From: Chitinophagaceae bacterium
GTDB lineage: Bacteria; Bacteroidota; Bacteroidia; Chitinophagales; Chitinophagaceae
Length of the DNA stretch: 33,655 bases
NCBI GenBank assembly: GCA_947380905.1
Contig: CANCSS010000021.1
Location: 1-33,655 of the forward strand
Direction of reading: 5' to 3'
Shown: positions 27,178 to 33,655 of the stretch, piece by piece
How the letters are laid out: each line of letters starts with the position of its first letter
Position numbering within the stretch: position 1 is the first letter of the stretch
Notes under the pieces: model-generated
Database searches by the model: none
The model's input: only the letters and a program-made list of their open reading frames with translations
What the model was told of the DNA's origin: nothing
Position numbers and translations under genes: made by a program

Positions 27178-28475
27178 TCCCCTTCTAAATCGTAATCATA
27201 AGCCTTGGTTATTTTAACCATTACAAAATCGCCTGGCTTCAAGCGCTTGGTGGTATTGATTACTACTTCATTGTCTACTTCCACACTGTCAAATTCGGTA
27301 CGTCCCAAATAACGACCAGCTTCTTTCTTATCTACCAATACTTTTAAAACCAATCCTTCCTTTGCTTGATTTCTTGACAAACTAATCTCTTGTTGTACTT
27401 CCATAATCTCTTCGGCGCGTCTTTGCTTTTCTGCCGCAGGCACATCGTCCACTAAATTGTGCGCACTAGTGTTTTCCTCATGGCTATAAGTGAATATCCC
27501 AACTCGGTCAAACTGGTGTTCGATTAAGAATGCTTTTAATGCTTCTATGTCCTCCAAAGTTTCTCCTGGGAATCCTGCAATTAAAGTAGTACGGATGGCG
27601 ATGCCTGGAACACGATTGCGAATTTCTTTAATTAATTCCCCCATTTCTTCTCGGGTAATATTGCGCTTCATGGCAGCCAACATATTATTGCTTGCATGCT
27701 GCAAAGGAATATCAATGTACTTACAAATATTATCACGCGTTCTCATCACATCCAATACTTCTAAAGGAAATTTACTTGGATACGCATAATGCAAACGAAT
27801 CCACTCCAAGCCTTTTACATCGGCTAGTGCATTTAACAAATCGGGTAAAGCTCTTTTTTTATAAATATCTAAACCGTAATAAGTTAACTCTTGGGCAATC
27901 AACATCACTTCCTTCACCCCTTTTTTAACCAAGCCTTCTGCTTCGGCTACCAAGTGCTCAATGGTTTTACTTACATGTTGCCCGCGCATTAATGGAATGG
28001 CACAAAAAGAACAAGTGCGGTTACATCCTTCACTAATTTTTAGATAAGCATAGTGCGATGGGGTACTTAATAATCTTTCTCCCAATAATTCTGCTTTGTA
28101 ATCGGCGTTCAATTGATTCAACATCAAAGGCAATTCCATGGTACCAAACCATGCGTCTACTTCGGGAATTTCTAAAGCCAAATCGTTTCTATATCTTTCG
28201 CTCAAGCAGCCGGTTACATATACTTTGTCTAATTTTCCTTTTTTCTTTAAAGCCACCTGATCCAAAATCGTATTTACGCTTTCCTCTTTCGCCTTATCAA
28301 TAAAGCCACAGGTATTCACCACTACAATATTGTGGTCTAACTTTTTATTTTCATGTACCACCTCAATTTCATTGGCCAATAATTGCCCACTTAACATTTC
28401 ACTGTCCACTAAGTTTTTACTACAACCTAGTGTGATAATGTTAACTTTATTTTGTTTGAGTGTTTTTGCTTTCAT
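27165..28475 (-). CDS. rimO: Ribosomal protein S12 methylthiotransferase RimO
   Basis: 436 residues. The N-terminal UPF0004 domain carries the first cluster cysteines C18, C56 and C90. The radical-SAM motif CNRTCSFC gives C151, C155 and C158 for the second [4Fe-4S] cluster. A TRAM domain of about 65 residues closes the protein. GCSKNLVDSE and PLMRGQHVSK separate RimO from MiaB, which modifies tRNA. It adds a methylthio group to an aspartate of ribosomal protein S12 near the decoding centre. The start is 19 nt after the prfC stop, so both translation genes probably form one transcript. Confidence 0.95.
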   Translation of the reverse strand: MKAKTLKQNKVNIITLGCSKNLVDSEMLSGQLLANEIEVVHENKKLDHNIVVVNTCGFIDKAKEESVNTILDQVALKKKGKLDKVYVTGCLSERYRNDLALEIPEVDAWFGTMELPLMLNQLNADYKAELLGERLLSTPSHYAYLKISEGCNRTCSFCAIPLMRGQHVSKTIEHLVAEAEGLVKKGVKEVMLIAQELTYYGLDIYKKRALPDLLNALADVKGLEWIRLHYAYPSKFPLEVLDVMRTRDNICKYIDIPLQHASNNMLAAMKRNITREEMGELIKEIRNRVPGIAIRTTLIAGFPGETLEDIEALKAFLIEHQFDRVGIFTYSHEENTSAHNLVDDVPAAEKQRRAEEIMEVQQEISLSRNQAKEGLVLKVLVDKKEAGRYLGRTEFDSVEVDNEVVINTTKRLKPGDFVMVKITKAYDYDLEGELVD

Positions 28476-28494
28476 AGGATGGTATTAAACCAAT

Positions 28495-30081
28495 TTATTT
28501 GTGCACTTCGTTGGTAAAATGAAAAGTAATATCGGGATTATTGGTAATTTCTGTATTTAAAAACCATTCGCTTTGTGCTAAGTACACAGGTGCTTCATCT
28601 TTATCCATTGCAGCATTTTGTTGCTTGAAGCGTAAAAAATCGTGCAACTTATTTTGATCCTTAGAAGTTAACCAACAAGCTTTGTAAAAAGGCAGGGTTC
28701 TAAATTCACAGGCAGCCCCATATTCTTGTAACAAACGATATTGAATTACTTCAAATTGCAAATCGCCCACACAACCAATAATTTTTTTATTACCACCAAA
28801 CTGTGTAAACAACTGCGCCACTCCTTCATCGGTCAATTGCGTAATGCCTTTTTCGAGTTGTTTTGTTTTTAAAGGATCTTTATTTACCAATTCCTTAAAT
28901 ATTTCCGGTGAGAAAGTAGGAATACCAGTAAAGTAAAATTTCTCTCCTTCGGTTAAAGTATCTCCTATTTTAAAGTTGCCTGTATCAAACAAGCCCACCA
29001 CATCTCCAGCATAGGCATCTTCAATCACATCTTTACTGCGGGCCAAGAAACTATAGGGGTTGCTAAAACGTACGTCTTTGTCTAAACGCACATGCTTATA
29101 ATAGGTATTGCGCTCAAATCTTCCACTACATACGCGCATAAAAGCGATACGATCACGGTGTTTAGGATCTAAGTTGGCATGTATTTTAAAAATAAATCCG
29201 CTAAACTTATCTTCGCCTACACCCAAAGTTCTAACACTGGTTTCTCTATCTCTAGGGACCGGTGCAATTTGAATAAACGTATCCAACATTTCTTTTACGC
29301 CAAAGTTATTTACTGCAGATCCAAAAAACACAGGCGCAATTTTACCTGCTAAATAATCGGCCGGGTTTAAGGCCCCATATACGCCATCAATTAATTCTAC
29401 ATCCTCTCTTAATACCGCTGCATCTTTCTCACCTATTTTATCTTGCAACAGGCTGCTTGATAAATCTTCAATGGCCAGCGTATCTTCTTCGGTAGCTTTG
29501 GTACTTGCAGCAAACAAACGTAAATTTTTATCGTGCAAATTGTACACCCCTTTAAATTCCTTTCCACTATTGATAGGCCAGGTCATTGGATGTAAAGAAA
29601 TTTTTAATTCGTTTTCTATTTCTTCTAATAAATCAAATCTGTTCTTGCCATCACGATCCATTTTATTGATAAAAACAATGACGGGTGTGGCACGCATGCT
29701 GCATACTTCCATCAATCTTCTGGTTTGGGCTTCGACTCCATTCACACTGTCAATCACCAAAATCACACTGTCTACTGCGGTTAATGTTCGGTAAGTATCT
29801 TCAGCAAAATCCTTGTGCCCAGGTGTATCTAATAAATTAATTAAAATATTATTGTATTCGAATGACATGACCGAAGTGGCCACCGAAATACCTCTTTGAC
29901 GTTCAATTTCCATGAAGTCACTGGTCGCATGCTTTTTAATCTTATTGCTTTTAACGGCGCCTGCTGTTTGAATGGCACCACCAAACAACAATAACTTTTC
30001 GGTCAAAGTTGTTTTACCAGCATCCGGGTGAGAGATAATAGCAAATGTTTTTCGTCGGTTAATTTCTTTTTCGTACTTCAT
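28495..30081 (-). CDS. prfC: Peptide chain release factor 3
   Basis: 528 residues, the normal RF3 length. GTPase motifs are SHPDAGKTT (G1, 17-25), DTPGH (G3) and NKMD (G4). RF3 hallmarks are [18 protein letters not shown] and the C-terminal RF3 domain ([15 protein letters not shown]). It recycles RF1 and RF2 from the terminating ribosome. The start codon is only 10 nt downstream of a long hairpin with a T-run (30092-30129, minus strand) that would terminate transcripts from lpdA. prfC then needs either read-through or a promoter in that short gap. rimO follows. Confidence 0.97.
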   Translation of the reverse strand: MKYEKEINRRKTFAIISHPDAGKTTLTEKLLLFGGAIQTAGAVKSNKIKKHATSDFMEIERQRGISVATSVMSFEYNNILINLLDTPGHKDFAEDTYRTLTAVDSVILVIDSVNGVEAQTRRLMEVCSMRATPVIVFINKMDRDGKNRFDLLEEIENELKISLHPMTWPINSGKEFKGVYNLHDKNLRLFAASTKATEEDTLAIEDLSSSLLQDKIGEKDAAVLREDVELIDGVYGALNPADYLAGKIAPVFFGSAVNNFGVKEMLDTFIQIAPVPRDRETSVRTLGVGEDKFSGFIFKIHANLDPKHRDRIAFMRVCSGRFERNTYYKHVRLDKDVRFSNPYSFLARSKDVIEDAYAGDVVGLFDTGNFKIGDTLTEGEKFYFTGIPTFSPEIFKELVNKDPLKTKQLEKGITQLTDEGVAQLFTQFGGNKKIIGCVGDLQFEVIQYRLLQEYGAACEFRTLPFYKACWLTSKDQNKLHDFLRFKQQNAAMDKDEAPVYLAQSEWFLNTEITNNPDITFHFTNEVHK

Positions 30082-30086
30082 TATCG

Positions 30087-30129
30087 TTAAAAATGGCTCG
30101 CATTCAAATAATTTGAATCACGAGCCATT
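30087..30129 (-). terminator. Hairpin terminator between lpdA and prfC
   Basis: AATGGCTCG and CGAGCCATT form a 9-bp outer stem. Inside it ATTCAA/TTGAAT adds 6 bp beyond a small bulge, with loop ATAAT. On the minus strand it is followed by TTTTTAA, which fits a Rho-independent terminator for lpdA 22 nt after its stop. A T-rich stretch also follows on the plus strand, but no plus-strand gene ends here. Confidence 0.7.
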
Positions 30130-30150
30130 CTATATTTTTATTTAAACTAG

Positions 30151-31560
30151 TTAGATATCTATTGCTTCACCATAAGCAGCTGCTACTGCTTCTTTTAATC
30201 CTTCACTCATGGTTGGGTGTGGATGTATTGCATTTAAAATTTCATGCGAAGTGGTTTCTAATTTACGAGCCACCACTGCTTCTGCAATCATTTCAGTTAC
30301 ATTGGTTCCAATCATATGACAGCCTAAGAATTCGCCATACTTGGCATCGAATATCACTTTCACAAAACCATCGGTAGCGCCCGCAGCACTGGCCTTACCA
30401 CTGGCCATAAATGGAAACTTACCAATCTTTAATTCATAACCTGCTTCCTTCGCTGCTTTCTCCGTATAACCAACGCTCGCAATTTCGGGGGTGCAATACG
30501 TACAGCCCGGAACGTTGTTGTAATCAATTCCTTCGGGCATGTGCGCCAATTTCTTTTCTTGATAAGCAATATGCTCCGCTGCATTGATCCCTTCTTTCGC
30601 AGCCACATGCGCCAAAGCTTGCCCAGGAGAACAATCACCAATGGCATAAATACTTGCAATACTTGTTTGTTGGTATTTATCTACAATGATGCGACCCTTA
30701 TCTGTTTTAATTCCATTTTGCTCCAACCCAATGTTTTCAATATTTGCTACAACACCAACTGCACTTAAAACAATTTCTGCTTCTAAAGTGACAAAAGAAC
30801 CATCCATTTGTTTCACTTTTGCTTTTACCAAAGACCCTGTTGTATCTAGTGATTCAACAGAAGAGTTGGTCATGATTTCTATGCCTTGCTTTCTGTATTG
30901 TTTTTCTAATTCTCTTGAAATATCCTCATCTTCCACAGGTACGACTTTAGGTAAAAATTCTACAATAGTAACTTTTGTTCCCATGCTATTGTATACATAA
31001 GCAAACTCCACCCCTATGGCACCACTACCTACAATGATCATACTCTTAGGTTGCGTTGGCAACACCATTGCTTCACGATAACCAATTACTTTTTTACCGT
31101 CTTGTTTTAAATTGGGTAATTCTCTGGTACGACCTCCTGTTGCAATTATAATATACTTGCCATCTACTACTTGTGTTTTTCCTTCTGCATCTTTCACTTC
31201 TACTTTACCACGAGACAAAACTTTACCGTAGCCCATGATTACTTCAATCTTATTTTTCTTCATTAAAAACTGAACCCCTTTACTCATTTTTTCAGCCACC
31301 CCACGACTGCGTTTTATCACGGCTCCAAAATCATGATTCACTCCTGTAGTTGTAATGCCATAATTGGCACTGTGTTTTACATACTCATACACTTGTGCAC
31401 TTTTTAATAAAGCTTTGGTTGGAATACAGCCCCAGTTTAAACAAACGCCTCCTAAACTTTCCTTTTCAATAATTGCCACTTTCAAACCTAATTGAGAAGC
31501 ACGTATTGCTGCAGGATAACCACCTGGACCACTACCAATAACGATAACGTCGTATGCCAT
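30151..31560 (-). CDS. lpdA: Dihydrolipoyl dehydrogenase (E3)
   Basis: 469 residues. FAD motif VIVIGSGPGGYPAAIRA is at the N-terminus. The redox-active disulfide is C40/C45 in GGVCLNWGCIPTK, the NAD motif is IIVGSGAIGVEFAYVYNSMG, and the interface catalytic pair lies in IHPHPTMSE. It reoxidises the dihydrolipoamide of pyruvate and 2-oxoglutarate dehydrogenase complexes and possibly of the glycine cleavage system. No E1 or E2 gene is adjacent, which is common in Bacteroidota. It has a very good promoter match upstream and a terminator downstream, so it is probably a single-gene transcript. Confidence 0.97.
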   Translation of the reverse strand: MAYDVIVIGSGPGGYPAAIRASQLGLKVAIIEKESLGGVCLNWGCIPTKALLKSAQVYEYVKHSANYGITTTGVNHDFGAVIKRSRGVAEKMSKGVQFLMKKNKIEVIMGYGKVLSRGKVEVKDAEGKTQVVDGKYIIIATGGRTRELPNLKQDGKKVIGYREAMVLPTQPKSMIIVGSGAIGVEFAYVYNSMGTKVTIVEFLPKVVPVEDEDISRELEKQYRKQGIEIMTNSSVESLDTTGSLVKAKVKQMDGSFVTLEAEIVLSAVGVVANIENIGLEQNGIKTDKGRIIVDKYQQTSIASIYAIGDCSPGQALAHVAAKEGINAAEHIAYQEKKLAHMPEGIDYNNVPGCTYCTPEIASVGYTEKAAKEAGYELKIGKFPFMASGKASAAGATDGFVKVIFDAKYGEFLGCHMIGTNVTEMIAEAVVARKLETTSHEILNAIHPHPTMSEGLKEAVAAAYGEAIDI

Positions 31561-31592
31561 TGTAAACTTGTTTTAGTAATTTAATGAGGGTG

Positions 31593-31623
31593 CAAAAATA
31601 CCCCGAAAATGTGACTATTCAAA
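31593..31623 (-). promoter_or_regulatory. lpdA promoter, Bacteroidota type
   Basis: On the minus strand TTTG (31623-31620), exactly 19 nt, then TATTTTTG (31600-31593) gives a full match to TTTG-N19-TAnnTTTG. The predicted start is near 31587, about 26 nt before the lpdA ATG. The -33 box overlaps the last codons of the SAM hydrolase gene. Confidence 0.7.
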
Positions 31624-32436
31624 GAAAACCCGAACCATCTGAAAAAACCACTTATTGTCGTTGGGGCGCTGCTTATTCATCTGATTTTCATCAAACTTAC
31701 TTAATCCAAATAGTCCTGCCATATTGCCCCCTCTTACCGCTATTTCTAAATAACCAGCCGAGTTAAACCAAGCCAACTTATCGGCAATGGGCACTTCACC
31801 ATAATGCTTGCTTAAATCGGTAATGGTTTCGTTGCGGGTAAATACAATTTTAAAAGCTCGGCCTTGCGCTTGCAAATCAAAATCTTCTTTGCGAATATTC
31901 ACCACTACATTTTCAAACTGATCGATAAATAAAATTTGTCCTTCCATCCAATTGGGACCTAAGGTAGGTTGCATTGGATAAATTTCTTCAATGTCCTGAA
32001 AAGCAATCCCTGCATCATTAATCAAATTTGTTTTTACAAAAGCCCCCAATGCATTAAAGATTTCTTGGGTAATTTCTAAAAAAGTATGTGCTTCTTTAAA
32101 ATCTATTTTAATAATTTCTTTTGGTTTGCCACCCAACATCATGGTTAAAAAACCATTGTCAGGTGTAATAAAGTATTGGTTGTTGTGCTTGGTTAAAAGT
32201 GCATGGCGTTTTGGGAATTGGAAAAAATTAACCATGATACAATGAATGGTACCTGCAGGATAATGCTTGGCTGCATTGTTAAAAATATAAGCCCCTTGTT
32301 GATAATTTTTGCTGGATAAATAATGCGTGATATCGGCAATGCCCATGCCTGGAATGGTTGACAAAATTTGCCCCTTAACAGCGCCAATAATGAAATCCTC
32401 TTGGCCAATATCGGATGTTAAAGTAATGATAGGCAT
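31615..32436 (-). CDS. SAM hydrolase / SAM hydroxide adenosyltransferase (DUF62 family)
   Basis: 273 residues. The start IITLTSDIGQEDFIIGAVKGQI matches the family signature (LTDFG..D.yvg..kG.i), with D9 and D14 at the substrate site. FITPDNGFLT marks the end of the N-terminal domain; VNIRKEDF and the C-terminal barrel follow. Non-halogenase members split S-adenosylmethionine into adenosine and methionine using an activated water; true fluorinases and chlorinases carry a distinctive insertion loop that I do not see here. Why cells do this is not well understood. It is probably monocistronic, with stop just before the lpdA promoter and 63 nt from the SDR gene. Confidence 0.9.
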   Translation of the reverse strand: MPIITLTSDIGQEDFIIGAVKGQILSTIPGMGIADITHYLSSKNYQQGAYIFNNAAKHYPAGTIHCIMVNFFQFPKRHALLTKHNNQYFITPDNGFLTMMLGGKPKEIIKIDFKEAHTFLEITQEIFNALGAFVKTNLINDAGIAFQDIEEIYPMQPTLGPNWMEGQILFIDQFENVVVNIRKEDFDLQAQGRAFKIVFTRNETITDLSKHYGEVPIADKLAWFNSAGYLEIAVRGGNMAGLFGLSKFDENQMNKQRPNDNKWFFQMVRVFFE

Positions 32437-32499
32437 CTATTGATAACGAAAAATTGAGTTTTATATTTTAGAAAACCAAGTATTTATTTACCCTCCTAG

Positions 32500-33306
32500 C
32501 TACTTCACCAACACCCCATCTTTAAAGAAAAAATGATGCACCAACTTATCGGCCCAGGCAGGAAAATACTTATTCATAAACACGGTGCGCTTCCCCGTAA
32601 AAGTAAGCACCAAAGTACGTTTCCTTTGATCTATGGCCTTCACGATATGGTTGGCACATTCCTCTGAACTCATCATGGCTGCTTCATCCAAAGGAGATTC
32701 TCCTTGTGCTTTTGCATCTTTGTCTAAAGCTGCATTTCGTATGTTGGAACTGGTAAAACCAGGGCAAACCCACATCACATGCGTTCCAGAGCCATAAAGT
32801 TCCGTTTTTAAGGCTTCTAGCCACCCATTTAAAGCAAATTTAGAGGCAGAATAGCCACTGCGACCCGGTAAGCCACGATAGCCTGCAATGGAGGAAACCC
32901 CTACTACCACGCCTTTATTTTTAAGAATGTGGGGAAGTGCTGTTTTGGTACAATACACCGTGCCCCAAAAATTAATGTCCATCACCTGTTGCAAAGTTTC
33001 ATAAGAAGTATCCTGCACCAAAGCCCGCATCGAGATGCCAGCATTGTTTATTAAAATGTCTATTCCGTTCCATTTGGCAACAATTGCTTTGATAAACGCT
33101 GCTACTTCCAAAGAGTTACTCACATCTACTTGCAAGGTGAATAAATTTGAAATGGGATTTTCTTGTTCCAACAAAGCAAGTTTGCTTGCATTTCTACCAC
33201 AGGTGGCCACCTTCGCTCCCAATGCTAGAAACTGCTGTACCAAAGCTTTTCCAATACCATCAGAACCACCCGTTATAACAACAATTTTGTCTTGAAATTT
33301 GGACAT
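32500..33306 (-). CDS. Short-chain dehydrogenase/reductase (SDR), classical type
   Basis: 268 residues. The nucleotide motif is TGGSDGIGKAL, NNAGIS is the structural motif, and the catalytic set is S138/S139, Y152 and K156 (YSASK). The residues CGRN after the second strand suggest NADP(H). The last 40 residues (TGKRTVFMNKYFPAWADKLVHHFFFKD) contain a hydrophobic and basic stretch typical of membrane-associated DHRS7-like SDRs acting on lipids or steroids. Substrate is unknown. It is divergent from tRNA-Lys; a TATATTTG box lies 16 nt upstream of its start. Confidence 0.9.
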   Translation of the reverse strand: MSKFQDKIVVITGGSDGIGKALVQQFLALGAKVATCGRNASKLALLEQENPISNLFTLQVDVSNSLEVAAFIKAIVAKWNGIDILINNAGISMRALVQDTSYETLQQVMDINFWGTVYCTKTALPHILKNKGVVVGVSSIAGYRGLPGRSGYSASKFALNGWLEALKTELYGSGTHVMWVCPGFTSSNIRNAALDKDAKAQGESPLDEAAMMSSEECANHIVKAIDQRKRTLVLTFTGKRTVFMNKYFPAWADKLVHHFFFKDGVLVK

Positions 33307-33321
33307 CTATTAGCGTTTATA

Positions 33322-33329
33322 CAAATATA
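33322..33329 (-). promoter_or_regulatory. Candidate -7 box of the SDR gene
   Basis: The minus strand reads TATATTTG, fitting TAnnTTTG, 16 nt before the ATG. No TTTG is present at the 19-nt spacing upstream. Confidence 0.35.
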
Positions 33330-33393
33330 AATCTTATTTGAAGATGAATGACTTAGAGCGGTTTGGAATGGGGAAAATAAATACCCCCTTTTA

Positions 33394-33424
33394 TTTGGAT
33401 AGTTTTCATTAATGCTTATTTTTG
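33394..33424 (+). promoter_or_regulatory. tRNA-Lys promoter, Bacteroidota type
   Basis: TTTG (33394-33397), 19 nt, TATTTTTG (33417-33424) is an exact consensus. The expected transcript start is near 33430, about 17 nt before the tRNA 5' end. Confidence 0.75.
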
Positions 33425-33446
33425 CACTCCTCGAAAAAGGCGGTTA

Positions 33447-33519
33447 GAATTGGTAGCTCAGTTGGTAGAGCAATACACTTTTAATGTATGGGCCCTGGGT
33501 TCGAGTCCCAGCCAGTTCA
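33447..33519 (+). tRNA. tRNA-Lys, anticodon TTT
   Basis: A complete cloverleaf was folded by eye. The acceptor stem GAATTGG/CCAGTTC has one G-T pair. The D arm is GCTC/GAGC and the anticodon stem ATACA/TGTAT has loop CTTTTAA (anticodon 33480-33482). The variable loop is GGGCC, and the T arm CTGGG/CCCAG has TTCGAGT in its loop. The discriminator base is A at 33519. The 3' CCA is not encoded and must be added. It reads AAA and AAG lysine codons. It has its own promoter and an immediate terminator, so it is transcribed alone. Confidence 0.97.
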
Positions 33520-33520
33520 C

Positions 33521-33551
33521 AAAGCTTGTCACGAAAGTGACAGGCTTTTTT
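33521..33551 (+). terminator. Rho-independent terminator of tRNA-Lys
   Basis: A 12-bp stem AAAGCTTGTCAC/GTGACAGGCTTT (one G-T pair) is capped by a GAAA tetraloop and runs into T residues. It begins 2 nt after the tRNA. Confidence 0.9.
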
Positions 33552-33655
33552 GTTGCGCAGACGCGAAAGAAAGCCACGAAGTGGGAAATTTAAAGAGTTG
33601 GCTGTGTTAATAGCTTGCTATTATAAACAGACAAGGATTTAAATTGAACGAGCGA
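33552..33655. other. Non-coding segment at right edge with small inverted repeats
   Basis: No gene is supported in the last 104 nt. Two short inverted repeats are visible: CCAC-GAA-GTGG at 33574-33584 and TAATAGC-TT-GCTATTA at 33608-33623. Reading the other strand through the terminator and tRNA gives a pseudo-peptide, not a real protein. Confidence 0.4.

Noticed and set aside
29471..29794. 107-codon open frame antisense to prfC
   Set aside because: It overlaps the GTPase core of RF3 and shows no homology of its own.
33420..33655. Minus-strand peptide reading through the tRNA and its terminator
   Set aside because: It comes from translating the tRNA T arm and terminator stem in reverse, a common false gene call.
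1..33655. CRISPR array, prophage, transposon or toxin-antitoxin locus
   Set aside because: No regular direct repeats, integrase, transposase, phage structural genes or small paired genes were seen on either strand.

Overview
The window looks like a chromosomal segment of a low-GC member of Bacteroidota, most likely a Chitinophagaceae-type freshwater or soil bacterium. This is inferred from protein resemblance (E. coli-type PurB, BshC, the futalosine-pathway MqnA, a DUF2452 protein) and from several copies of the Bacteroidota promoter signature TTTG-N19-TAnnTTTG. Starts are mostly not preceded by a Shine-Dalgarno sequence. I see no prophage, insertion sequence, CRISPR array or integrase, and no obviously broken gene. 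The only partial gene is the one cut by the left edge.

Layout. Positions 1-2921 are a very AT-rich end of a cell-surface polysaccharide cluster: an FkbM-type methyltransferase tail, a GT2 glycosyltransferase and a large polytopic membrane protein. From 2955 onward the window is mainly core metabolism: mqnA (menaquinone), purB, a DEDDh exonuclease, valS with a GNAT acetyltransferase, a convergent Lrp regulator plus membrane-anchored 3D-domain protein, and ahcY followed by a clear terminator. Positions 11541-16120 hold a secreted GH20 hexosaminidase, a POTRA/beta-barrel outer-membrane protein and a DUF2452 fusion protein. A long UbiD-type decarboxylase (probably menaquinone biosynthesis) is then divergent from pdxJ, a secreted GH29 fucosidase and purE.

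Positions 20693-27104 on the minus strand form a compact catabolic operon. It encodes all four steps from trans-4-hydroxy-L-proline to 2-oxoglutarate: epimerase, FAD dehydrogenase, deaminase and 2-oxoglutarate semialdehyde dehydrogenase. bshC (bacillithiol synthesis) follows 2 nt after the last of these. Further right on the minus strand lie rimO and prfC (translation), lpdA, a SAM hydrolase and a short-chain dehydrogenase. The window ends with a tRNA-Lys(TTT) gene that has its own promoter and terminator.

How it fits together. Secreted hexosaminidase and fucosidase plus hydroxyproline catabolism suggest scavenging of glycoproteins (plant extensins, algal wall or animal matrix); this link is inference. 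mqnA and the UbiD-like gene belong to one quinone pathway but are 12 kb apart. ahcY and the SAM hydrolase both touch S-adenosylmethionine turnover. The least explained items are the DUF2452 fusion, the POTRA-barrel partner of the GH20 enzyme, the membrane protein at 999-2921 and the bshC coupling.
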